NCBI GenBank assembly: GCA_030064795.1
Contig: JASJEI010000238.1
Coordinates: 1-18,635, forward strand
Direction of reading: 5' to 3'
Length of the DNA stretch: 18,635 nt
Source: Pleurocapsa sp. MO_226.B13
Lineage (GTDB): Bacteria > Cyanobacteriota > Cyanobacteriia > Cyanobacteriales > Xenococcaceae
The position numbers were made by a program, and so were the translations under genes. Below the pieces are notes generated by a model. That model was not told where the DNA came from and did not search any database. It saw only the letters and a list, made by a program, of their open reading frames with translations. This document shows, piece after piece, positions 7,211 to 14,247 of the stretch; the stretch's first letter is position 1; each line of letters opens with the position of its first letter.

Positions 7211-7408
7211 ATGTCTATCAATAAATCTACTAGTAAAAATTGCCACTGGACTACTCAAAGATTGGTTAGTTTGAGCAGAAATTTGGAACAAGCTTACTGT
7301 CCTGGCTCCGACAAAACTGAAACAGTTAAAGCAACAGACTTTTGGACTACAGACAAGTTTATTTCCATGAGCAGATATTTAAGCTCTGCTTACGGCGTGG
7401 ATTTCTAA
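7211..7408 (+). CDS. 65-aa protein with an internally duplicated WTT...SRxLxxAY motif
   Basis: I do not recognise a family. The protein holds two copies of a ~19-residue motif: WTTQRLVSLSRNLEQAYCP (residues ~13-31) and WTTDKFISMSRYLSSAYGV (~45-63). The consensus is W-T-T-x-[RK]-[LF]-[VI]-S-[LM]-S-R-x-L-x-x-A-Y. Each copy is probably an amphipathic helix. No signal peptide or membrane segment is visible. The ATG has a good ribosome site, GAGG at 7202-7205 with 5-nt spacing. The DUF4278 gene starts 15 bp after its stop and uses the same GAGG-type site, so the two are likely co-transcribed. The duplication and the good ribosome site argue for a real gene despite its size. Confidence 0.65.
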   Translation: MSINKSTSKNCHWTTQRLVSLSRNLEQAYCPGSDKTETVKATDFWTTDKFISMSRYLSSAYGVDF

Positions 7409-7423
7409 AATGAGGTACAAAAA

Positions 7424-7792
7424 ATGCAACTAATCTATCGAGGAGTAAAATATAACGAAAAAAATCCCAATCTATCAGTCGCAACAACTCCCTCAAACAG
7501 TAAAGAGATTGTCTATCGTGGCAATTGTTTAAAAGCCACCTCAAATCCCAAGTTTCCCTGGCTGTCATATATCAAACAGATCTTCCAACAATCAAAGTCT
7601 ACCCGAATTCTCGACCCGATTTCATTTTGGTACGATCGCCGACGGAAATTTCTCAACCATTGTTGGCTTAGTGATGATGTTGAGAGGCTAAATCGCGCTT
7701 GGGATTTAACCAGAGAGAGGGAACGAGCCAAGGCTATAGCCTCAAAGCCGAAAACTAAACTAAAGTATCGTGGTGTTACTTACTATCGTTGA
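7424..7792 (+). CDS. DUF4278 domain protein
   Basis: 122 residues, with the defining YRG motifs of this cyanobacteria-rich family. MQLIYRGVKY is at the very N-terminus, IVYRGN at 29-34, and KYRGVTYYR at the C-terminal end (~114-122). The middle (~45-105) is basic and W-rich (KFPWLSYIKQIF, ISFWYDRRRKFL, LNRAWDLTRERERAKA) and is longer than in many short DUF4278 proteins. No signal peptide is visible. GAGG at 7412-7415 gives an 8-nt spacing to the ATG. It follows the 65-aa gene by 15 bp. The family's function is unknown. Confidence 0.8.
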   Translation: MQLIYRGVKYNEKNPNLSVATTPSNSKEIVYRGNCLKATSNPKFPWLSYIKQIFQQSKSTRILDPISFWYDRRRKFLNHCWLSDDVERLNRAWDLTRERERAKAIASKPKTKLKYRGVTYYR

Positions 7793-7801
7793 CAAAAAGA
7801 G

Positions 7802-7841
7802 CGATCGCCATCTAGCTAATTTTCTAGCTATAGTGCGATCG
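7802..7841. terminator. Bidirectional hairpin between convergent genes
   Basis: CGATCGC...TAGCTA (7802-7818) pairs with TAGCTA...GCGATCG (7825-7841) over 17 positions with three mismatches and a 6-nt loop. It lies between the convergent DUF4278 and symporter genes and is built partly from a HIP1 site. Confidence 0.55.
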
Positions 7842-7889
7842 GTTGATTAAAGCGATTAGTATTTATATACAGATTTTCAGTAGTTGTAA

Positions 7890-9392
7890 TTATCTACGGG
7901 AAGTGGTAATTACTCTCTCTTCAGAACGCACCCGCTCTCTTCTAGCTTTAGTTCCTCCCGTTAGATTAGAAATAATCACAAACGCTGCTAATCCCACCAA
8001 AGGGCTAATTAAGGTGGGAAATCCGTCAAAGTCGGGGGTAAAAATATCGTTAGGAATATATAACAATGTATTGTCGATGCCAAAAGTAGTAGGCATGAGA
8101 ACAAAGAAAATCAATCGCGTCAGCGAACCCAAAATAATGCAAGCTAATGCACCTTGCCAAGTCGATTTACTCCAGTAAAGTCCACCCGTCAGAGGAACGA
8201 CTAACCCTGCAAAACCGAGATCGAAAGCTAGTAATAACAACACTCCAGTTTCTGGAACTCTAAGGGCAAAAATTACTCCCATCGTTGTAATTACAAACGC
8301 CATCACGCGAGTAATTAGCAAAAGTCTGTCACCTGCTGCATTGTGGTCGTCAGAACGAATACCAATGATATTGTGGGCAATAACCGAAGAAGTACCTAAA
8401 ATTGCACCGTCGGCGGTAGACAGAGAGGCTGAAAGGATCGCAACAATAACTAACAGTCCCAGAATCGGTGGAACAACACCCTCCAGTAAAGCATAGAGAA
8501 TCGGCCCATCAGCAGTAATTCCCGCATCGGCAAGAATTTGGGGTGCAGAAAGGGCAATTAACGAAAAAGGAACGCCAATAATTATCGTGCCAGCACAGCC
8601 GATTAAACAGGCTCTTTGGGCGGTTTCGGGGCTTTCGGCAGCAAAGACACGTGCCATAAAGTCAATTGCGACAATATCTCCCAATCCCAAAGCTAGTAAA
8701 GTCGCCCAGTTAATTACCGCCCCCGCAGCAGGATCGCTTAGTTGTGCTAAAGCAAAAGGGCCAGTATCGGCAGCAATATTAATCCCAAAATTGCCAGCCA
8801 TAAAAACAAATAAACCCAAAGAACCAAAAAAAGCAATCCCTACTTGAATTGCATCGGTATATGCCACAGCAAACAGTCCCCCGCTAGCAGTATAGATAAA
8901 GACAATAATCGCCAGCAGCATTACTCCAGCGGTGTAACTCGTGCCGAGAAAGGCTTCAAACATATATCCTCCTGCTACTAAGTTACCAGCTAACAAAAAG
9001 GAAAAGCTCAATACCATTAACACTGAGGCAACGACTTCGGTTAGATGATTATATTTAACTCGATAAAAGTCAGGCAGGGTAATTAAACCCATACGGTTCA
9101 TCGGTTTGGCAAAAAATAGGGCGGTTAAAAATAAACATAGTGCCAATCCCAGGGGTAAGGATGCGCCAGCCCAAAAACCAAATTCGGCAGCTAGATCGGT
9201 ATTGCCTAAAGTGGCATTGGAGTCTACCGACTGCGCCATCAAAGTTGCAGCAGCTAAGGGTAGTACTAATCCCCGTCCAGCAACTAAATAGTTTTCGCTA
9301 TCTCCTTTAACTTGTTTTGCTGCCCACATCCCAATGCCCAGGGTGGCGAACAAAAATACTAAAATTCCCCAGAACAGAACTTTTTCTGTCAT
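7890..9392 (-). CDS. Sodium:solute symporter family protein
   Basis: 500 residues with about 13 hydrophobic segments, the usual size and topology of the SSS family of inner-membrane Na+-coupled transporters. Family features: GDSENYLVAGRGL after the first helix, a long GLITLPDFYRVKY segment, the SGGLFAVAYTDAIQ block, and ILSASLSTADGAILGTSSVI near 315-335, whose serine/threonines correspond to the Na2-site helix. The C-terminal tail is short and basic (KARRERVRSEERV). The substrate cannot be read from sequence; urea, amino acids, pantothenate or organic acids are all transported by members. The ATG has an AGGAG (9400-9404 on the opposite strand) at 7 nt. Upstream lie two inverted repeats, and the gene is transcribed alone toward DUF4278. 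Confidence 0.9.
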   Translation of the reverse strand: MTEKVLFWGILVFLFATLGIGMWAAKQVKGDSENYLVAGRGLVLPLAAATLMAQSVDSNATLGNTDLAAEFGFWAGASLPLGLALCLFLTALFFAKPMNRMGLITLPDFYRVKYNHLTEVVASVLMVLSFSFLLAGNLVAGGYMFEAFLGTSYTAGVMLLAIIVFIYTASGGLFAVAYTDAIQVGIAFFGSLGLFVFMAGNFGINIAADTGPFALAQLSDPAAGAVINWATLLALGLGDIVAIDFMARVFAAESPETAQRACLIGCAGTIIIGVPFSLIALSAPQILADAGITADGPILYALLEGVVPPILGLLVIVAILSASLSTADGAILGTSSVIAHNIIGIRSDDHNAAGDRLLLITRVMAFVITTMGVIFALRVPETGVLLLLAFDLGFAGLVVPLTGGLYWSKSTWQGALACIILGSLTRLIFFVLMPTTFGIDNTLLYIPNDIFTPDFDGFPTLISPLVGLAAFVIISNLTGGTKARRERVRSEERVITTSRR

Positions 9393-9403
9393 AATTTTAC
9401 TCC

Positions 9404-9420
9404 TGGTCGATACTCGACCA
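9404..9420 (-). promoter_or_regulatory. Inverted repeat next to symporter ribosome site
   Basis: TGGTCGA-TAC-TCGACCA is a perfect 7-bp inverted repeat immediately upstream of, and touching, the AGGAG of the symporter gene. It could be a repressor site or a translation-masking hairpin. Confidence 0.4.
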
Positions 9421-9436
9421 TATAACTTTTCAAATT

Positions 9437-9483
9437 AGAGCGAGTAGGAGTCCTGCCAAGAATTACCGCTCGCTCTTTTTTTT
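9437..9483 (+). terminator. Hairpin with T-run between symporter and GST chimera
   Basis: AGAGCGAG (9437-9444) pairs with CTCGCTCT (9469-9476), with eight Ts from 9476. The T-run is oriented for plus-strand transcription, yet both flanking genes are on the minus strand, so it may instead act as a leader structure for the symporter. Confidence 0.4.
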
Positions 9484-9486
9484 GAT

Positions 9487-9899
9487 TTAAACTTTTGCCA
9501 ATTGTTTAGTTAGATTTTGTTGAATAATATTTATTAGCCAATCAAACCACTGTTCCAAACCTTCACCTGTTTTGGCTGATACAGAAATAATGGTTGCGTT
9601 AGGGTTCATCTGCCGAAGATTATCGGCAAGGCGATCGCAAAGCCATTGCATTACTCGTGCTTGCTGATATTTATCTTGAGGAAAATATTCCGTTCCCTGA
9701 CTGAGATAATATAAAATCGCATTCGATTCAGAGAGAAGGGAATTTTGCGATTCGGATTTTTGGCTAAAAATTCAGGAGTACGAGTTTTTTGCTTGAGAAT
9801 ATCGAGTTGAATTAGTTCAAAAGGAATCTCTAGCTGAGTCAACAACAAACGAACTTTACAACCATTACCTGATGGCAAAAAATCGTATAGTTTATACAT
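9487..9899 (-). pseudogene. Chimeric pseudogene: GST N-terminus joined to HypB-like C-terminus
   Basis: From the ATG at 9899 the protein starts as a glutathione S-transferase thioredoxin-like domain (MYKLYDFLPSGNGCKVRLLL, then [14 protein letters not shown]). At ~9730-9742 a short deletion shifts frame: the expected middle strands are missing and the next frame continues [17 protein letters not shown], then [13 protein letters not shown], again typical GST. After QWL (~9635) the GST homology ends, and the same frame reads [20 protein letters not shown], then [16 protein letters not shown], to a TAA at 9487-9489. That is the C-terminus of a HypB-type nickel-insertion GTPase ([14 protein letters not shown]). 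A GCGATCGC octamer lies at the join. Neither half can be functional: GST lacks its alpha domain and HypB lacks its P-loop. Confidence 0.8.
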
Positions 9900-9900
9900 G

Positions 9901-10377
9901 ATTTGTGATTTGATTTGGTTTTAGCTTGATATTTTGGTAATTCTTAGCGCGATCGCCAAATCTTTTTTGAGGATTCATTCGATCTAACTTGTCAGTTCAT
10001 TGAGTATTACTCCATAATTGATTTCAAATGCCAAAAGCCCAGAAAGATCGACACCGTGTTTTCAGTATCAAATCCTCCCGGGCTTTTTTCCCGCCGTGGA
10101 ACTACTCAGTAATTTAGAACCAATGTAAATCTGGAAATGTCTACAAGTAGTCTGCTTCTCTCGGACCAGTCATCCATTGGTTTGACCAATACATCGGAAC
10201 CCTAGAAGCTAATCAAATTTTTTCTTTAAGAAAAACTTATCGGTTTATGTTCCAAAAAAATGTGTATTTAGTCACATTAACTTCGAGCAATTTATTAAGA
10301 TTTGTAAAACTTAAAAGTTAAGTTCACAAGTTTATCCTTTGGGGTTGAAAAACCGACTCTGAATCAGGTTGAGCCAG
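9901..10377. other. Intergenic region
   Basis: 477 bp without a supported gene. It holds a possible hairpin, AAAAGCCC (10033-10040) with GGGCTTTT (10080-10087) followed by more Ts, and a perfect palindrome ATTGGT-TTG-ACCAAT at 10176-10190 that resembles an operator. A plus-strand frame from ~10150 to 10320 has no start codon or recognisable product. Confidence 0.5.
10033..10089 (+). terminator. Possible terminator-like hairpin
   Basis: An 8-bp stem AAAAGCCC/GGGCTTTT with a 39-nt loop ends in six Ts (10084-10089). The long loop weakens it, and no plus-strand gene is visible upstream, so it may end a short untranslated transcript. Confidence 0.3.
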
Positions 10378-10764
10378 TTACTCATCTGAAGCAAATGCCT
10401 CAAAATAGTCTTCCAATAACTTGGCTCGACCATCTGCTTGCAAAACCCATAACTCCCGATGAATGACACCCCTAAGCAGATTCATCGTCCAATCGGCAGT
10501 CAATACAGCACTAGTTTCATCAACTATCTCGATTTGAACGTTGTGATATTCAACATCAGTCAAACCCCGATCGATCGCTTGCTGCCAAAATGCCTGAATT
10601 TCAGCAGTACCTCGAAATACTCCCCAAAAACTTGCTTTCATTACTGCTGCTTCTGCGTATTGATTGGCACATTCAACAGCATCGCCTAAATTAAAAGCGG
10701 ATTTCCATTTTGCACTGGCTTTATTTACAGCTTGAATTAAAATTTCGCGTCGTTCATTGTTCAT
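10378..10764 (-). CDS. NTF2/SnoaL-like protein
   Basis: 128 residues from the ATG at 10764; a longer frame from a TTG at 10824 adds 20 basic residues with no family match, so I prefer the ATG. The pattern matches the NTF2-like cone fold of SnoaL/DUF4440-type proteins: an N-terminal helix (RREILIQAVNKASAKWKSAF), the NLGDAVECANQYAEAAVM segment for the --D----Y---A- motif, GVFRGTAEIQAFWQQAI, then beta strands VEYHNVQIEIV, SAVLTADWTM and RELWVLQADGRAKLLEDYF. Such proteins are isomerases, dehydratases or ligand-binding proteins in different pathways; the active-site residues do not decide here. It stands alone, divergent from the XRE-ImmA pair. Confidence 0.75.
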   Translation of the reverse strand: MNNERREILIQAVNKASAKWKSAFNLGDAVECANQYAEAAVMKASFWGVFRGTAEIQAFWQQAIDRGLTDVEYHNVQIEIVDETSAVLTADWTMNLLRGVIHRELWVLQADGRAKLLEDYFEAFASDE

Positions 10765-11002
10765 GGACAGATACTCTTTTCTTGAAGCAATTTTAGATTT
10801 GGAGACAAAACATTGCCTTCTCAACTAGATCCTAATTAGTTCTTGAAAGACAATAAATATTAAATCGAGAACAACTGTCGTGCGTGACCTGCATTAATTG
10901 CCGTTCCTCTTGAAGTCGATCGCAACTCAAACATTTATGGAAAAGATCTTAGTAAGAGTTAATTCGATCTTGATTCAAACGTCCTCAAAGAGGATACTTT
11001 TG

Positions 11003-11031
11003 TTGATTGTTTATTCAAGCTAAACTATGAT
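11003..11031 (+). promoter_or_regulatory. Sigma-70-type promoter for XRE-ImmA pair
   Basis: TTGATT (11003-11008) and TATGAT (11026-11031) are separated by exactly 17 bp, a near-consensus arrangement. Transcription would begin about 30 bp before the XRE start codon. Confidence 0.55.
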
Positions 11032-11066
11032 GTAGATAAATAGTTAGTTAAATAGGAATAGTTAAA

Positions 11067-11405
11067 GTGAAAGATGATTTTGGTCAATTAATCCGCCAAG
11101 CACGAAAAGAGCAAAAGTTTTCTCAAAGGGAATTAGCTAAATTGCTCAAGATCGATTTTACCTATCTTTCTAAGTTAGAAAACAACCGTGCCGATTATCC
11201 ACCCAAGGAAGAAGTAATTCGAGGTTTGGCAAAACATTTAAAATTAAACGAAGAAGAGTTAATATTTCTAGCAGGGAGAATTCCCCATCAGGAAGAAGAT
11301 TTACTCAAGCAGCATTATAAAGAAATGCCCGCTTTGTTCCGTCGGATGCGAGAAAATCCCGAATTTGCTCGACGAGTATTTCGCGAAGCTTCCACAGATA
11401 GCTAG
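11067..11405 (+). CDS. XRE-family transcriptional regulator
   Basis: 112 residues. An HTH_3 domain covers residues ~6-62: LIRQARKEQKFSQRELAKLL, then TYLSKLENNRADYPPKEEVI, then GLAKHL. The recognition helix is FTYLSKLENN. The C-terminal part (PALFRRMRENPEFARRVFRE) is a basic helical segment often seen in XRE proteins paired with ImmA. The start is GTG with AGGA upstream; no in-frame ATG fits. The stop is followed within 13 bp by the ImmA/IrrE gene, whose AGGAG site overlaps the end of this gene, so the two are translated from one mRNA. In such pairs the XRE protein is normally a repressor, often of its own operon, and the metallopeptidase cleaves it; this is inferred here. Confidence 0.87.
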   Translation: MKDDFGQLIRQARKEQKFSQRELAKLLKIDFTYLSKLENNRADYPPKEEVIRGLAKHLKLNEEELIFLAGRIPHQEEDLLKQHYKEMPALFRRMRENPEFARRVFREASTDS

Positions 11406-11418
11406 GAGTTAACAATTT

Positions 11419-12042
11419 GTGAGTGTTTTTCGTCCATTTCGATTTATCTCCAAACTAGAAATCGAGGCTCGTGCTTTGGATGTTTGGTTACGAATGGAAG
11501 AATCACAGTGTCAACCAAAATTGCCAGTAGATGCCAGTATCATTGCGGAATTTTTGGCTTTGGATATTGTTTGGGACACCATCCCCGATGACGAACAAGG
11601 CGCGATCGCCGCGAGAATTTTACCCCTAGAAAAACTAATCGAAATTAATGAAAATATTCCTCAGCTAAGAGGTGGTTTTGGCGAGTCTACTATTGCCCAC
11701 GAAATCGGACATTGGGTACTACACATCGATACCGACAAAGTAGAAAGTTATCTCAGACTCAAACAAAAAGGTGTTGATGTTCGGGTTAAGCCTTTTCTTT
11801 GTCGTAGTAGCAATCTAGCCAGAATTGAATGGCAAGCACAATACTTTGCTGGATGTTTGCTAATGCCACAACATATTCTTACTCAACTAAAACAAGGTAA
11901 GGATTTAACTAAATGGCCGCATTTATATCAGATGACGGAAGAATTGGGAGTGACTATATCTAACCTGACAACTCGCCTACAAGACTTGGGTTGGATCTCT
12001 CTCGATGCTGAGACTCGTAAAATTTATCTTAACCAAGTTTAG
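11419..12042 (+). CDS. ImmA/IrrE-family metallopeptidase
   Basis: 207 residues. TIAHEIGHWVLH contains the HEXXH zinc site (residues 94-98), and RIEWQAQYFAGCLLMP (~135-150) carries the downstream glutamate (E137) and the FA--LLMP block typical of the ImmA/IrrE (COG2856, peptidase M78-like) family. The C-terminal ~50 residues contain a helix-turn-helix-like segment (MTEELGVTISNLTTRLQDLG). The start is GTG, with AGGAG at 11404-11408 inside the stop region of the XRE gene. Relatives cleave a partner XRE repressor after a DNA-damage or stress signal, in ICEs and phages (ImmA-ImmR) or in the Deinococcus IrrE/DdrO pair; some XRE-ImmA pairs behave like toxin-antitoxin modules. No integrase or phage genes lie nearby. 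Confidence 0.88.
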   Translation: MSVFRPFRFISKLEIEARALDVWLRMEESQCQPKLPVDASIIAEFLALDIVWDTIPDDEQGAIAARILPLEKLIEINENIPQLRGGFGESTIAHEIGHWVLHIDTDKVESYLRLKQKGVDVRVKPFLCRSSNLARIEWQAQYFAGCLLMPQHILTQLKQGKDLTKWPHLYQMTEELGVTISNLTTRLQDLGWISLDAETRKIYLNQV

Positions 12043-12089
12043 GATATACATTTTATGAATAAACTTTATGCTAATGCCTGAAACTTGAT

Positions 12090-12242
12090 ATTAAAACAAC
12101 AACACTCAAGCTATAATCGCCAAGAGACTTCCTTTTTTAATTAATCTAAATTAGAGTTTTACTGTTTAAGATTACAGTAAATTAACTCCCTTTTTCTAGC
12201 CAAGGAAATATTAGCTTTTTAGTTGAGTGTTGCTGTTTTGAT
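12090..12242. repeat. MITE-like element with 20-bp imperfect inverted repeats and central hairpin
   Basis: ATTAAAACAACAACACTCAA (12090-12109) matches the inverse of 12223-12242 at 18 of 20 positions. In the middle, TTTACTGT (12158-12165) and ACAGTAAA (12174-12181) form a perfect stem with an 8-nt loop. The 153-bp block has no ORF. I see no clear target-site duplication. Confidence 0.5.
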
Positions 12243-12439
12243 TGAACGAGACAGATATTAAATGAAACAGATTTTTTACTCTCCTTAATTGAATGTGAAT
12301 AAACCTGTAATTCTGTCAGGGAAGCCTTTTAGACTTCAATTATTAATATATCATTTTCTAGATTTTGTACGAGCAAATGATACATAAGTTTACTCAATTT
12401 TGCAGTTTACAAAGTCTTTTTTAGGTATAAATCTCTATA

Positions 12440-12463
12440 ATCAATGGACAAATCAATGGACAA
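12440..12463. repeat. Perfect tandem 12-bp duplication
   Basis: ATCAATGGACAA occurs twice with no gap. It has no obvious function and is consistent with slippage. Confidence 0.6.
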
Positions 12464-12682
12464 TAAGTTAGATTTAAACCAAGATCTAGAGCGCTCGCTC
12501 TTGGCTGGATTTACTAGGAACTAATAGTTAAAGTACTTCTCAAGAATCGATCGCTATTTTGTCAATCGTGACAATTGCTTAACTTCTTCACAGCTTTCTC
12601 AAACTCTTGGCTTAGTCTCTAGATATAGTGATCCAACTCGACTGAACGAAAACTATTAGCTGAATCGATTTCGTTATTTTTC

Positions 12683-13258
12683 ATGAGCAAAAATCTAGTT
12701 CATCTCATCTCTCAAGCAGAAATTGTCAGTACTGTAAAACGGTTGGCATCGGAAATAGGGGAAGATTATCAAGATCGTTCCTTAGTACTGATAGCTGTCC
12801 TCAAAGGTTCGTTTATCTTTCTTGCCGATTTAGTTAGAGAACTCGATGTTCCCATGGATAATATCGAATTTATGCGTCTGTCTAGTTATGGATCGTCAAC
12901 GGTTAGTTCGGGTGAAGCCAAAATAACCATAAGTCCGCCAGCCGAAGCGATCGCTGGTAAAGATGTTCTGATAATCGAAGATATAGTCGATACTGGGATC
13001 ACCACAGATACAGTACTGCGGTATTTACAAGACTTCCAACCAGCTTCTCTCAAGCTATGCAGTCTCTTAAGTAAACCCTCTCGTCGTCAAGTACCAGTCA
13101 AGATCGATTATCTGGGTTTTACAGTCATGGATCTGTTTATCGTTGGTTATGGTATTGACTTCGACCAAAAATACCGACAATTGCCCGATATATATTATCT
13201 AGAGGAGGAGCAACAAAGTAACCCCACCGAGAAAGGTGTTTTTCATAATTGTTCCTAG
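12683..13258 (+). CDS. hpt: Hypoxanthine phosphoribosyltransferase
   Basis: 191 residues. It transfers phosphoribose from PRPP to hypoxanthine (often also guanine) in purine salvage, in the cytoplasm. Diagnostic blocks: IAVLKGSFIFLADLVREL (~37-54), the flexible-loop FMRLSSYGSST (~63-73), the PRPP-binding VLIIEDIVDTGIT (~95-107) with its two acidic residues and TG-T loop, and SLLSKPSRRQVPVKIDYLGF before the base-binding segment FIVGYGIDFDQKYRQLPDI. The C-terminus runs ~20 residues past the usual end (EEEQQSNPTEKGVFHNCS), and its stop codon overlaps the stop of the opposing RTX scrap by 4 bp (CTAG), so the tail may have been gained by rearrangement there. No strong ribosome site is seen before the ATG. 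Confidence 0.92.
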   Translation: MSKNLVHLISQAEIVSTVKRLASEIGEDYQDRSLVLIAVLKGSFIFLADLVRELDVPMDNIEFMRLSSYGSSTVSSGEAKITISPPAEAIAGKDVLIIEDIVDTGITTDTVLRYLQDFQPASLKLCSLLSKPSRRQVPVKIDYLGFTVMDLFIVGYGIDFDQKYRQLPDIYYLEEEQQSNPTEKGVFHNCS

Positions 13259-13641
13259 GTAGTAACAGCAACATTATTTGACTCTAGATTTGTCCCCGAA
13301 GATAGTACGGCTAATGGTGTTTGAGCCACTCCGCCGACACCATCAACATCAAAGAATAATTCTCCTGTCGAAGAATCATAGATTAAGCGATGGCTTGCCA
13401 TGGTTGCAGTAGAACCAAAATAAAACTGCTCTGTTGAGAAAGTTCCTTCTACCAGTCCTCCTCCAAAACCCGCAGCAGACAGGACAATTTGGTCTTCGCC
13501 AGCGAAAAAATCGCTAATAGTATCGATCCCTTCAGTAGTAGCATTAAAGAAAAAGCGATCGCCTCCAGCACCGCCAAACAAGTTGTCATCACCTTGACCG
13601 CCAACGAGGACATCATACCAGTTCTCAAAAGTAACTATAAC
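13255..13641 (-). pseudogene. RTX/hemolysin-type calcium-binding protein, C-terminal scrap
   Basis: The frame reads WYDVLVGGQGDDNLFGGAGG, then DRFFF, which is one and a half RTX nonapeptide repeats. It continues into the usual C-terminal region of cyanobacterial type I-secreted proteins: GIDTISDFFAGEDQIVLSAAGFGGGL, AEQFYFG-like FSTEQFYFGS, HRLIYDSSTGELFFDVDGVG and a short end. The start of the gene is missing: the frame is closed at 13642-13644 where the IS200/IS605 end begins, and no RTX sequence is seen beyond the IS. It ends convergently with hpt, with a 4-bp overlap of stop codons. Confidence 0.8.
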
Positions 13642-13746
13642 TTAAAACGTAACCTTCTCAACCTGATTGTTTATCTGTCTTCCGCGAGAAGACCCCCACG
13701 TACATGCGGCGAACTATGCGCCTTTGTGTGGAGGGATGAATCGCGG

Positions 13747-14190
13747 TCAGGGTTTAGAGGAACAAAGGGCTAGCCCGCATGTAGGAGAATCTTGGCTTTG
13801 AACGTATTTTTTAAGCGTATCGACAGTAACACCACCACAACTAGCAATAAAATATGAGCTAGTCCAAAAAACTTTCTTGTAATATATCTTTGATAGTTTG
13901 GATTCAAACTTTTTCCACATAGTCTTAGAAGCAGTAGCTTTGAGGTTTCCTACTAAGTCGCTAAGTCTTTTTTGAGGAGGAAAAGACACAATCAAATGGC
14001 AATGGTCGGATTCAGCATTGAATTCAATTAGCTGACAATTCCAAGCTTTTAAGACAGATTCAAAAACAAGTTTTAATTCTTCTAGCATTTGAGCATCAAT
14101 AACTTTTCTGCGGTATTTGGTCACAAACACCATATGCACTGTTAAATTAAAGACACTCCTATGACTGCTTCTGTATTTACTTTTTGGCAT
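13747..14190 (-). CDS. tnpA: IS200/IS605 Y1 transposase TnpA
   Basis: 147 residues, normal for the family. It cuts and rejoins single-stranded IS ends as a dimer. The HUH motif is present as DHCHLIV (H63 and H65), and the catalytic tyrosine lies in TLKKYVQSQ (Y129). N-terminal SVFNLTVHMVFVTKYRRKV and the middle LIEFNAESD are standard. The last ~12 residues (SPTCGLALCSSKP) are encoded inside the left-end hairpin region. The ATG lies 57 bp from the tnpB start, with an inverted repeat GTTAAAC/GTTTAAC (14207-14213, 14222-14228) between them. All key residues look intact, so it could be active. Confidence 0.9.
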   Translation of the reverse strand: MPKSKYRSSHRSVFNLTVHMVFVTKYRRKVIDAQMLEELKLVFESVLKAWNCQLIEFNAESDHCHLIVSFPPQKRLSDLVGNLKATASKTMWKKFESKLSKIYYKKVFWTSSYFIASCGGVTVDTLKKYVQSQDSPTCGLALCSSKP

Positions 14191-14206
14191 ATATTGACTT
14201 ACAACG

Positions 14207-14228
14207 GTTAAACATGATACCGTTTAAC
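14207..14228. promoter_or_regulatory. Inverted repeat between divergent tnpA and tnpB
   Basis: GTTAAAC and GTTTAAC form a perfect 7-bp inverted repeat with an 8-bp spacer, in the 57-bp gap that must hold both promoters. A shared operator is possible. Confidence 0.35.
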
Positions 14229-14247
14229 TGTAGCAAGAAATGGTCGT

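Larger units (their letters stand above)
12043..12682. other. Intergenic region
   Basis: 640 bp, AT-rich, with no supported gene. It contains a MITE-like inverted-repeat element (12090-12242), a perfect tandem 12-bp duplication (12440-12463), and the unresolved promoter of hpt in the right part. Confidence 0.6.

Noticed and set aside
7073..7291. Minus-strand 72-codon ORF overlapping the 65-aa gene
   Set aside because: The plus-strand gene has a good ribosome site and a duplicated protein motif; the minus frame has neither.
10150..10320. Open plus-strand frame (ASLGPVIHWFDQY...) and a minus-strand frame with MDDWSER resembling a photosystem protein
   Set aside because: There is no start codon or ribosome site on plus, and the minus-strand resemblance to D2 breaks after a few residues.
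10765..10824. 20-residue N-terminal extension of the SnoaL-like protein
   Set aside because: It starts at TTG, is not part of the fold, and an ATG at 10764 begins exactly at the first expected helix.
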